A program made the position numbers and the translations under genes. Shown piece after piece: positions 1 through 8,262 of a stretch of DNA of 27,787 nt. The DNA comes from Bacteroidales bacterium UBA4363 (GTDB taxonomy: Bacteria; Bacteroidota; Bacteroidia; Bacteroidales; Paludibacteraceae): positions 1 through 27,787 of the forward strand of contig DGSL01000011.1 of assembly GCA_002393965.1 (NCBI GenBank), written 5' to 3'. Under the pieces are notes generated by a model. The model was not told where the DNA came from. It made no database searches and saw nothing but the letters and a program-made list of their open reading frames with translations. Every line of letters starts with the position of its first letter. The first letter of the stretch is position 1.

Positions 1-681
1 CGATGGGTCCAGGACCTCCGACTCGCTCAGATGGAACTCATTGCCCAGGAAGAAATAGCCCGTGAACGGGATATGTGGTTCCGTATTGCCGTCGTAGTGC
101 GGCATCTTCATGTGGAACAGGTTCGTTACCGACAATCCCGTATAGAAGCCGTACGACTCGTAGTAAACACCCAGGTTCACGTTGAATGCCTGCACGTCGT
201 CCAGGTCGCTCATGGCACGGTCCATCTGGGCTCGCGCGTCGTTGCGGAACTCGTCCTCATCGACTCCGTACAGGTACCCCTTTGCGCTCAGACCGAACGA
301 GAGTTGACGGTCGTAGCTCACCGAATGGATGTACTTCGAACCGTTGCTCATCGGTATGTGGTACGCAAACGTGACCTGTACCGACTGCTGGCGGCTGTAG
401 CCGTTCTTGTCGTTGTACACATAGGCACCCACACCCACGCTGTTGCGCCAACGTCCCTGGTAGCTCAGCGACGTCGTGTACGGAGCATCGTCTATGCCCA
501 TCCATTGCTGCTTGTGCGTCAGCATGAAGTAGTGACACTTCGCCGCTCCTGCCACTGCAGGATTGATCAGGTAGTAGTTGAAGTAATACTGGTTGTTCAC
601 CGGATACTCCTGTGCAAAAAGCCTTGCTATAAAACAAAAAGCTAATGCAAGAAGACTCCCAAACTTTCTTATAGCGTTCAT
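1..681 (-). CDS. PorP/SprF family T9SS outer-membrane protein (partial, 3' end beyond window)
   Basis: The first 227 codons of a PorP/SprF-type protein lie here; the rest is cut by the left edge (family members are about 300-330 residues). The N-terminus is a Sec signal peptide with a hydrophobic stretch at residues 8-22 and likely cleavage around RLFA-Q. Diagnostic family text follows: NQYYFNYYLINPAVAGA, then QQWMG, SLSYQGRW, VGVGAYVYND and FAYHIPM. It aligns along its length with the second PorP copy in this window (10909-11856). Family members are outer-membrane beta-barrels that assist surface delivery or attachment of T9SS substrates, especially those with type-B C-terminal domains. It starts 28 bp after the stop of exactly such a substrate gene, so the two probably form one transcript and a cargo/partner pair. 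Codon use is rich in G/C-ending codons, unlike the gene just upstream. The family call is secure; the partner relation is inferred. Confidence 0.9.
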   Translation of the reverse strand, partial: MNAIRKFGSLLALAFCFIARLFAQEYPVNNQYYFNYYLINPAVAGAAKCHYFMLTHKQQWMGIDDAPYTTSLSYQGRWRNSVGVGAYVYNDKNGYSRQQSVQVTFAYHIPMSNGSKYIHSVSYDRQLSFGLSAKGYLYGVDEDEFRNDARAQMDRAMSDLDDVQAFNVNLGVYYESYGFYTGLSVTNLFHMKMPHYDGNTEPHIPFTGYFFLGNEFHLSESEVLDPS

Positions 682-709
682 TGTCTAACTGTATTTACGT
701 TTTTCAAGA

Positions 710-3700
710 CTATCTCTTTAGCAAGAAGTGACCTATCTTTCGTTCACCCGTTTCTCGAGCTTCTATCAGATACCAATACGTATCTGCAACCACTGGTTCT
801 CCATTATAAGTACCATCCCATCCTTCAAATTCCTGTCCTTTCTTATCCAATAGAACCTTTCCGTAACGATCCATGATAATGATACGGGAATCGGGATACC
901 ACTTCATTCCTGTCAACATCCACATATCATTGTTACCATCTCCATTAGGGGTGAAAAATGTTGGAGACGCCATTTCCACCGAGCTGACTGTATAGGCCGT
1001 ATCGACCCTACAACCATAATCATCCGTCACCGTCAAAGCTCTTGTACCGACAGCCAAGCGTCCTAGATTTATCGTAGAAACAGAAAAATCTCCTGAAACA
1101 TTTCCATAAGTAAAATGATATGGGGGCATACCCTTATCAACAGTCAACTCTACCTCCTGCGTATCATCATTCTTTTTTACTGAAAGAATTACAGGGTTCT
1201 CATGAACAATCGCCGTGATCGGGCTATTTTCAGCAGACAAACACCCTATGTCCAGCGTAGTACGAACATAATAAGTCGTATGTTGCGGCTTTGAATTATC
1301 TATATATCCCGGATCAGGGATTCTATTGACTGCATCTTCGTCACTATACCAGGAAACAGACGCACCTTCAGGAAGATTAGTTATCAAACTATTCCAACTC
1401 TTACGACCCCACGTCTGACAAGTTTCATAATCTGTTACAGTCGGCAATTCTGGTGAGGTCAAGGCCGAGGCATCTGCTGAGACACCCTCGCTGAGACATC
1501 CAGTCAAATCGTCAGTAACAACAGCTATAACGTTATATATTCCTGAAGCATTCGGAATGGATAGAATCGTGCTACTTTCTGTTCCATCCATCTTATTATT
1601 AACCGTCCAGTCGACTCTTGGAGAAACAGCAGACGTTGAAATATCAAAAACTAAAGTCGCACCTTCACAGACATCGGATGTTGTGATTGATGCAGATGGT
1701 CGCTCGTTAACCATTACCGACGTTGTACCATCTATGCTACATCCATAAGGTTGTGATGTATAATGAATCACGTGATTTCCTGATCCTATCGAAGGATCGA
1801 AGGTTTCTCCTGTCACTCCTTCTCCACTATAGTTGACAACATAACTTAACCCATCAGAAAACGAAGTCGTGAAATGTACTGGGTTTTCATAGACACAAAC
1901 TGCCGGCTTCTCAGGTGACACTTTCAAGAGTGGAACATTATAAACCTCAGCTCGAGTCTCTGGAGATCGAGAACTTTTGCAACCATTGGTATTGTCTAAA
2001 ACTACCACAGATGCTGTCACACTTGTTCCAGCCGCTGTCGATGCAACATGAGAATAAGATAGACCCGTTTGACTTACATCAACATTATCATTTACAATCC
2101 ACTCTACTGTTGGTACTGTAGCTGAGGTTGTCACTTCGAATCGTACTGGATTCCCCGGACATGCATTTGTCGCGACTAAATTGACTGACGGATTAGGATT
2201 GACAGTCACTACTACAGATGCGTCTCTTGTGCACCCATAAGCTGCTATTTCATACGTTATCTTATGTGTGCCTACGGAAACGGAAGACGGGAGAAATGAA
2301 GAACTCAACGAAACCGGATTTCCGTCCACGTAAAGATGTTCTACTGCATCGGATGTCAATGGGACTGGTCCAAAGGTCAGGATAACTGCATCTCCGTTGA
2401 GACAGGCTTTATCTGTATTTGCAGAAAGGGTGGCTTTAATTGCATCATGAGCATCCGGCAACTGTACATTCACACTGACGGTGATTGAATTTCCAGCTTC
2501 ATCAGCTACGTCAACGGTAAGAGCTGTCGTTCCGTCTATTATTTTTCCAGCCAAAATACTTTGATTACTGAATACAAGTTTAGAGGTTTCTGTACAGTTA
2601 TCTGATGCATAAGTTCGGATATGCTCTGCCAAACGTTCAATATTCGGAATTGCACAATTGTAGGTTGTAAGATTTGGCATGTTAACTACGGTCGGTGCTT
2701 CTTTATCAACCACGTTATATGTAGATACACATGTTGCTACGTTTCCACTACCATCCATTGCAGTCCATGTAACAGAAGAAACACCCTTAGGAAGTTCTGC
2801 CCCGTTTAAAGTCGAGGGATTTTTGGCATTCCAATCATGACGAAGAGACACAACAGAACAATTCTCAGAAGTAACAACTGCATCATACGTTTCATTCGAT
2901 ATGACAGCATTACAACTACCAAGAGATGTTGACAGTTCAACGGATGACGGGCAAGAAAGTTCAGGTGCCTGAACATCTGTATTATTTATTGTTCCAACAT
3001 TTCCGCTTATAGTCGAAGAGGGGCATCCATTCCCATCTTTAACATCTATTTTGTAAGACAGACCATCTTCAATAGCAATCGATTCACCTTGCTGAATAGA
3101 CAACCATTCTCCATCATTCAAACTATAGGAATAATTAGCACTCCCACCTGTTAAAGAAGAAAAAGTCAATACTCCCTGTTCGCCAGCACAAGAAGGCTGA
3201 ATCACAGAAAGAGCTGCAACAACAGGTTCCGGTTGTTCTAATTTTACAGAAGAAGATGCAGTACAACCATTTTCATCCGTTGCTACTACCGTATATTCCT
3301 TTGCATAAAGTTCCCTAACAGCAATTCCTGTTAAACCGTCTGTCCAAGAGTATGACAACCCTATCCCAGAACCCTCAGCTTGAGCTTCTCCATCATTTCC
3401 TCCAGCACATGTCACTTGTTTGGTTACAGTTGCTTTCACCGTTGGTTTCGCCGGTATAGTCACCGTAAATGAAGTACCGTCCGAATTTCCAGATGCATCT
3501 GCCACTGTTACTGTTACCAAAATATTCTGTGGCGAAGCGGAACCTGTATATTGGGTACCAACTGCAGGGGTCTGCGAAAAGATCAGGCCATCTGTACCAC
3601 AATTATCCGTTGTAATAGCTTTTATTAGACCCGTATAATCAGGCATAGTGAACGAACAGCTTGCTCCGTCAGACAACTCTTGGTTTTCTATTGTGCCAGA

Positions 3701-5167
3701 AATGATCGGTTTCTGATTATCTTTGATGCTTACCGCCTGACTTTTTGTGGTTTGATTTCCGTTAACATCCTCTACTGTCCATTCTACTGTATACTCACCT
3801 TTGGGGAATGTAACTCCATCCAAAGTTACCCCACTCTGTTCTGTCCCATTAATTGATACAGTATATTTCAAAGACCCATCCTTGATGGAACAATTGTCTG
3901 TGGCTGAAGCGTCATACGATGTTCCTTGAATCGTTATCTCGCATTTTCCTTCCTCCACATTTGCAGTAAACCCCTGTACCGTGATGGATGGTTGAATATT
4001 ATCCTTGTGTGTGAAATCGATTGTTGTATCAGAATAGCAAGCTGCCGTTAAAGCATCCTCAATCCTTATTGAGTGAACGGATTCCGTCACAGTTATAACA
4101 TCTCCTTGCTTTACTTCTGATTTAGCAGAACTTCCATCCAGACTATATAAATAAGAAGACGCACCAGCAAGATTCCGAACAGTAAACTGCGCTTCCTCCC
4201 CTTCACACTCTGGTATACGTGTTGCTTCCACCTTTACCTCAATCATCTTCGGTTTGATAGTGAGAACATCAGTAGCAGGATAACAATTTTTATCATTTGT
4301 CACACTGACATTGTATGTTCCAGGAAGAACATTATCCAGCGTTGACTCATCGTCTATAGCAGTAGTTCTTGTTTCCGTCTTGATGACTTCACCTGTAGCA
4401 TCTGACCATGTGTATGTGTAGGATTCTGAGAGAGCTCCAGTAGCCACAACCGATGCGGATCCTCCCATTCCTTCGCAGTCTGCGGTTACGGTGTTCTTTC
4501 TATAGATACTTATATCACTTGAATACCAGATCCGGCTTTTGTTTGTAGTGAATGGACAAGAACCATCAGCATTGTAAATAACTACATAATACTCCCCTTC
4601 AGGTAGATTCCTGGCTATATTCCCATCCATAGGAAACTCTGTTCCATCCGATTGGTAACATCTAAATGAAAGAGGTTCCATTCCACCACCATAAGCAACG
4701 TCCAACACTCCGTCGTGTCCTGGCGTTCCATCACTCAATTTCGAACAGGAGATTCGTTTTGTATGGGCAATATATCCTGTAGGACTTAATTTAACATTCT
4801 TTTCTTCTGAATAGATTAGTGTCCCTTCTCCTGCCTTGTCTCGAACCTCCGCACGATACACGCCTCCCTCCAACTTGTCAAATGCAGCCTGACCATTGTT
4901 CGGAACATTAGAAGCGGTTCCGACGCTGACCCAATTTCCAGCTGCATTCTTGCGTTGTAAGACGACTTTACTATTTCCGTTCGCATCTCTGACAATCACA
5001 AAGACCTTTCCAGTTCCGTATTCTCCACATTCTGTAACTTCTTTTGCTATGGAAATCGCAGCATTAAACGCGGCTTCAACAACCGACCCGACAAAAAACA
5101 GAGAAAGAACTATCAGCCATTTCATCACGTTACGTGTATCTATCCTATTTATCCCCGTGCCATTCAT
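710..5167 (-). CDS. Giant secreted SprB-repeat/HYR-like protein with gliding-motility-type (CHU_C) C-terminal domain
   Basis: A 1485-residue secreted protein. The hydrophobic signal core is residues 16-33. Met15 (5125) is an alternative start giving a more standard signal peptide; I keep the outer ATG because AT-rich non-coding sequence ends there. Residues 135-305 hold two SprB-like modules, 395-575 HYR-like modules (DNC, VEDVNGN, VADASGN motifs), 580-720 two further SprB-like modules (CAGGNDG, DENGCTA), 735-905 HYR-like modules again, and 908-1235 alternating PKD-like modules. Residues 1402-1485 form the T9SS type-B domain: FFTPNGDGNNDMW, DRYGK, GWDGTYNG, YWYLIEA and a C-terminal FLLKR. By family knowledge it is exported by T9SS to the cell surface or medium, probably as an adhesin or matrix protein; no catalytic domain is visible. 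The porP gene downstream is the likely partner. The ligand is unknown. Confidence 0.9.
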   Translation of the reverse strand: MNGTGINRIDTRNVMKWLIVLSLFFVGSVVEAAFNAAISIAKEVTECGEYGTGKVFVIVRDANGNSKVVLQRKNAAGNWVSVGTASNVPNNGQAAFDKLEGGVYRAEVRDKAGEGTLIYSEEKNVKLSPTGYIAHTKRISCSKLSDGTPGHDGVLDVAYGGGMEPLSFRCYQSDGTEFPMDGNIARNLPEGEYYVVIYNADGSCPFTTNKSRIWYSSDISIYRKNTVTADCEGMGGSASVVATGALSESYTYTWSDATGEVIKTETRTTAIDDESTLDNVLPGTYNVSVTNDKNCYPATDVLTIKPKMIEVKVEATRIPECEGEEAQFTVRNLAGASSYLYSLDGSSAKSEVKQGDVITVTESVHSIRIEDALTAACYSDTTIDFTHKDNIQPSITVQGFTANVEEGKCEITIQGTSYDASATDNCSIKDGSLKYTVSINGTEQSGVTLDGVTFPKGEYTVEWTVEDVNGNQTTKSQAVSIKDNQKPIISGTIENQELSDGASCSFTMPDYTGLIKAITTDNCGTDGLIFSQTPAVGTQYTGSASPQNILVTVTVADASGNSDGTSFTVTIPAKPTVKATVTKQVTCAGGNDGEAQAEGSGIGLSYSWTDGLTGIAVRELYAKEYTVVATDENGCTASSSVKLEQPEPVVAALSVIQPSCAGEQGVLTFSSLTGGSANYSYSLNDGEWLSIQQGESIAIEDGLSYKIDVKDGNGCPSSTISGNVGTINNTDVQAPELSCPSSVELSTSLGSCNAVISNETYDAVVTSENCSVVSLRHDWNAKNPSTLNGAELPKGVSSVTWTAMDGSGNVATCVSTYNVVDKEAPTVVNMPNLTTYNCAIPNIERLAEHIRTYASDNCTETSKLVFSNQSILAGKIIDGTTALTVDVADEAGNSITVSVNVQLPDAHDAIKATLSANTDKACLNGDAVILTFGPVPLTSDAVEHLYVDGNPVSLSSSFLPSSVSVGTHKITYEIAAYGCTRDASVVVTVNPNPSVNLVATNACPGNPVRFEVTTSATVPTVEWIVNDNVDVSQTGLSYSHVASTAAGTSVTASVVVLDNTNGCKSSRSPETRAEVYNVPLLKVSPEKPAVCVYENPVHFTTSFSDGLSYVVNYSGEGVTGETFDPSIGSGNHVIHYTSQPYGCSIDGTTSVMVNERPSASITTSDVCEGATLVFDISTSAVSPRVDWTVNNKMDGTESSTILSIPNASGIYNVIAVVTDDLTGCLSEGVSADASALTSPELPTVTDYETCQTWGRKSWNSLITNLPEGASVSWYSDEDAVNRIPDPGYIDNSKPQHTTYYVRTTLDIGCLSAENSPITAIVHENPVILSVKKNDDTQEVELTVDKGMPPYHFTYGNVSGDFSVSTINLGRLAVGTRALTVTDDYGCRVDTAYTVSSVEMASPTFFTPNGDGNNDMWMLTGMKWYPDSRIIIMDRYGKVLLDKKGQEFEGWDGTYNGEPVVADTYWYLIEARETGERKIGHFLLKR

Positions 5168-5197
5168 GTGATATCTTATGGTAGTTTTTTCCAGTTA

Positions 5198-5230
5198 CAA
5201 ATTTACTAAATAGAAATAGAATTTTACAAA
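5198..5230 (-). promoter_or_regulatory. Bacteroidales-type promoter for the CHU_C-domain gene
   Basis: On the minus strand TTTG (5227-5230) lies 21 bases before TAAATTTG (5198-5205), an exact match to the Bacteroides -33 TTTG / -7 TAnnTTTG pattern. Transcription would begin near 5193, leaving a leader of about 25 nt to the outer ATG or about 67 nt to Met15. This is the best promoter match in the window. Confidence 0.62.
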
Positions 5231-5301
5231 TTTTTAAAGTTAAAAGGGGGTAATTCCATATCTCTTTTCAAAATTATCACAACTCTTCTCCTGGTAATTT
5301 A

Positions 5302-5324
5302 AGTGATATGAGGTACATATCACT
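5302..5324. repeat. 9-bp palindrome with 5-nt loop between parC and the CHU_C gene
   Basis: AGTGATATG, a 5-base spacer (AGGTA), and CATATCACT form perfect inverted arms. No T-tract follows on either strand, so it does not look like a terminator. It sits about 110 bp upstream of the predicted start of the CHU_C gene and could be a regulator site. A related GTGATATC occurs at 5167-5174, overlapping the outer start codon. Confidence 0.4.
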
Positions 5325-5337
5325 CATTTTAATAACA

Positions 5338-5367
5338 ATAAAGGCGATGCCTCCCCATCGCCTTTAT
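5338..5367 (-). terminator. Rho-independent terminator of parC
   Basis: Perfect 12-bp stem (arms 5338-5349 and 5356-5367) around a 6-base loop, beginning 4 bp past the parC stop. On the minus strand the stem ends in TTTAT and runs into a T-rich stretch. It separates parC from the CHU_C gene, which has its own promoter. Confidence 0.75.
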
Positions 5368-5371
5368 ACCT

Positions 5372-8149
5372 TTAAAAGAGTTTCATTTGTCCTGTAAGTT
5401 CATCTAAAACTTCGCCATTACTCAATTCTTCGCCCTCATTACTTTCTTTATTTTCCATTTCCTTCCCTTCGTCAGGACTGTCTTCTGTATTGTCAGGGAA
5501 TCGCGTTGGTTCTAACTCTACCACGTTTTCAATATTCAAGGTACTGATTCGCTTTCCCTTTGCCTTCACACCTTTTACTGCGACAAACTCTTCTACATCT
5601 ACCTCCATTGATGGTTTGTTTTTGTCTGTTCCGCCAAATATCACTTGAAAACGAGGATAAGCCTGGTCTGAAATCAGATACATCCTTGAATCCGGATTCT
5701 CTCCAAGGAAGTGTGTGTGCTTCGAGGATGATTCCATTACAAATCTTTTGAGATAGACATATCCTTGCTGGTCAGCATCGGAAAGAGCAACAGACCAGAT
5801 CTTTTTCGGATCATACTTTTCTATGCGTAGAAAATCGCGGTCAAAATGGTTTGACAATTCAAAGTCTGTTGTATAATAATCTCCCGACTTTGTAATGACT
5901 AGAATCTGATCTCCGCTGAAGAATTCCCCGAGTAATTCGCCATGCCCATCGTAATTCAGCCGCAGGACATCCGAATCAAACCACACCTTCCTGCCTCCCA
6001 ATGTTGACCCTCCCTGATGCTTCATGACAATCTTAAAAATATCATTTCGAGTCAGAATATTACCTCTGGCCTGTCTTCCCTTAATGGCAATTTCACAGAA
6101 GTCTTTCTCGAAAACAAGAACCTTCAATCGTGGTTTTGGCTTATGTGTTATCTTTATAACCTCGGCTTCTCCATTAGAATTGGCAGAAAAATACATCACA
6201 CGTGAGGAGGGCTTTCCTTGGGTTAAATCATATTCTTTATCTCGAGTGACACCCGTGACAAAGAAACGCTTGATATAATAAATACTGGATTTTCCATCTC
6301 GATAGACTGCATTGTAAACTGTACGCCGGTCATTCTTCTTGAATACCCAAAGATAGAGTACGTCTTTCCCGACATATAATTTGTCTGACACCCTCACCAC
6401 CTTGTATTTTCCACTCTTGTAAAATACAATAATATCGTCCATGTCGCTACAGTTACAAACGTACTCGTCTCGCTTCAATGCCGTTCCTATAAAACCTTCT
6501 TCTCGGTTGATATACAACTTTTCATTGGCCTCGACAACCTTTGAGGCTACTATAGTCTCAAACGTTCGGAGTTCCGTTTTCCTAGGATACTTCGTTCCAT
6601 ATCGTGATTTTAGACCTGCATACCACGCTATCGTATAATTGGTTAAGTCAGAAAGATGATATTTTACCTCTTCAATCGCATCGTTCAATGCCTGAATGTC
6701 TGCATCAGCTTTATCCGAACGATACTTGATGATGCGTCCCATCTTGATTTCTAATAATTTTGCAACGTCATCACGAGTCACCTCTCTGATGAAATCTTTC
6801 ACGAATGGCTCTAAACGTCTGCTGACATGCTCTATTGCAGCGTCTATTGTTTTGCTCTGCTCGAATTCCTTATCCTTATATATGCGTTCGACAATGAAGA
6901 TTTTCTCCAACGAGGCAGAAAAAAGACGTTCTTCTAATTCCGATTTTTCTATCTCCAGCTCCTTACATAGGAATTCGCGGGTCAAATCGACATTGGCTCG
7001 CAGAACGTCACTGACTCCCAAAAACAAAGGTTTATTGTCACTGACGACACAGCAATTGGGAGATATGTTCATTTCACATTGCGTGAAAGCATACAAGGCA
7101 TCTATTGTCTTGTCAGAAGATGTTCCTGGCTGTAGGTGTACTAATATATGCGCTTCCTCTGCTGTGTTGTCCTCAACCTTCTTTATCTTGATCTTCCCTT
7201 TCTCATTCGCCTTCAATATACTTTCAATCAAAGAGACCGTTGTCGTTCCGTATGGTATCTCTACGATTTCCAGCGTTTTACTGTCAATCTTGTTAATCTT
7301 GGAACGAATACGGACACTTCCTCCTCGTCGTCCGTCGTCATAACGGCAGACATCCATATATCCTCCTGTCTGAAAGTCTGGATATAGGACAAAATCTTCT
7401 CCTTTTAAATAAGATATGGACGCATCCACTACTTCGTTAAAATTATGGGGTAGAATCTTGGAGTTCAACCCGACTCCGATTCCCTCTGTTCCCTGAAGGA
7501 GCAATAAAGGGAATTTTACCGGCAAAGTGATTGGCTCTTGGTTTCTTCCATCATATGAGGGTTTCCATTGTGTTATCTTTGGACTGAAGAGGATGTCCAG
7601 GGCAAATTTCGAAAGACGAGCTTCTATGTAACGAGGGGCCGCCGCACTGTCCCCGGTTAGGACATGACCCCAGTTGCCCTGACAGTCAATAAGATAATCC
7701 TTCTGTCCCAAGGTTACCAGGGCATCTCCGATGGATGCGTCTCCATGAGGATGAAACTGCATGGTATAGCCGACTATATTGGCTACTTTATTATAACGTC
7801 CATCATCCAAACGTTTCATCGAATACAGGATGCGACGTTGTACGGGTTTCAGACCATCCATTATATTCGGCACCGCACGTTCCAGATTGACGTAAGAAGC
7901 ATAATCAAGAAACCATTCTTGATACATTCCAGAAAGAAAATGTTTTGTCTCTTCCGTATTTAATGGAGGAATCTTGTACTTGCCTCGGTGTGTCACGACT
8001 TTCCCGTCATCCTCATTTTCATTATCAGCATCCTCATCGGGAATAAGGTCTTGATTCTTATCCTCTATAGACGTATCTTCGTTATTGGCATCATCTCCTT
8101 TCTTTTCTTCCAGTTCTTCCAAATCCTTATCGTTCGTGTGCATATCCAT
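5372..8149 (-). CDS. parC: DNA topoisomerase IV subunit A (GyrA/ParC family)
   Basis: A 925-residue type IIA topoisomerase A subunit, which cuts and rejoins DNA with ParE during decatenation. Residues 1-55 are a very acidic extension. The breakage-reunion domain follows: RAVPNIMDGLKPVQRR at 91-106, the quinolone-region equivalent FHPHGDASIGDA at 132-143, and the catalytic tyrosine Y174 in APRYIEAR. IGVGLNSKILPHN lies in the middle, and a beta-pinwheel-like C-terminal half has a degenerate GRQARGN in place of a full GyrA box, which favours ParC over GyrA. After that comes a second acidic tail and an extreme C-terminus QMKLF that resembles a sliding-clamp-binding peptide. The gene is flanked by its own candidate promoter and terminator, so it is probably monocistronic. 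Bacteroidota proteins of this type are sometimes labelled simply GyrA/ParC; no parE lies in the window. Confidence 0.93.
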   Translation of the reverse strand: MDMHTNDKDLEELEEKKGDDANNEDTSIEDKNQDLIPDEDADNENEDDGKVVTHRGKYKIPPLNTEETKHFLSGMYQEWFLDYASYVNLERAVPNIMDGLKPVQRRILYSMKRLDDGRYNKVANIVGYTMQFHPHGDASIGDALVTLGQKDYLIDCQGNWGHVLTGDSAAAPRYIEARLSKFALDILFSPKITQWKPSYDGRNQEPITLPVKFPLLLLQGTEGIGVGLNSKILPHNFNEVVDASISYLKGEDFVLYPDFQTGGYMDVCRYDDGRRGGSVRIRSKINKIDSKTLEIVEIPYGTTTVSLIESILKANEKGKIKIKKVEDNTAEEAHILVHLQPGTSSDKTIDALYAFTQCEMNISPNCCVVSDNKPLFLGVSDVLRANVDLTREFLCKELEIEKSELEERLFSASLEKIFIVERIYKDKEFEQSKTIDAAIEHVSRRLEPFVKDFIREVTRDDVAKLLEIKMGRIIKYRSDKADADIQALNDAIEEVKYHLSDLTNYTIAWYAGLKSRYGTKYPRKTELRTFETIVASKVVEANEKLYINREEGFIGTALKRDEYVCNCSDMDDIIVFYKSGKYKVVRVSDKLYVGKDVLYLWVFKKNDRRTVYNAVYRDGKSSIYYIKRFFVTGVTRDKEYDLTQGKPSSRVMYFSANSNGEAEVIKITHKPKPRLKVLVFEKDFCEIAIKGRQARGNILTRNDIFKIVMKHQGGSTLGGRKVWFDSDVLRLNYDGHGELLGEFFSGDQILVITKSGDYYTTDFELSNHFDRDFLRIEKYDPKKIWSVALSDADQQGYVYLKRFVMESSSKHTHFLGENPDSRMYLISDQAYPRFQVIFGGTDKNKPSMEVDVEEFVAVKGVKAKGKRISTLNIENVVELEPTRFPDNTEDSPDEGKEMENKESNEGEELSNGEVLDELTGQMKLF

Positions 8150-8175
8150 TATTAAACGATTAATTTATATGTGTG

Positions 8176-8205
8176 TAAAATTACGAAAATCTGTTGAGAA
8201 TCAAA
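8176..8205 (-). promoter_or_regulatory. Candidate parC promoter overlapping the hisS terminator
   Basis: On the minus strand TTTG (8202-8205) is followed after 18 bases by TAATTTTA (8176-8183), seven of eight matches to TAnnTTTG. Initiation near 8171 would leave a leader of about 22 nt. The -33 element uses the end of the T-tract of the upstream hisS terminator. Confidence 0.45.
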
Positions 8206-8236
8206 AAAAAGGGAGTCCGCCCATCAACGAACTCCC
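8203..8236 (-). terminator. Rho-independent terminator of hisS
   Basis: On the minus strand a GGGAGT-type stem (arms 8211-8219 and 8228-8236, one mismatch, 8-base loop) is followed directly by eight T residues (8203-8210). It lies 26 bp after the hisS stop. This is a textbook intrinsic terminator. Confidence 0.8.
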
Positions 8237-8262
8237 ATACCTGATACATTAAAAATTCAATC

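Noticed and set aside
31..645. Long plus-strand open frame of about 200 codons at the left edge
   Set aside because: It is antisense to the PorP/SprF gene, which has a signal peptide and clear family motifs on the minus strand; the plus-strand product has no recognisable features.
6696..7343. Plus-strand open frame of 215 codons inside parC
   Set aside because: Shadow frame of a conserved gene; the serine-rich product has no domain or start signal.
5372..8149. Assignment as DNA gyrase subunit A
   Set aside because: No intact GyrA box is present; the HPHGDASIGD region and diverged C-terminal domain fit the Bacteroidota ParC type better.
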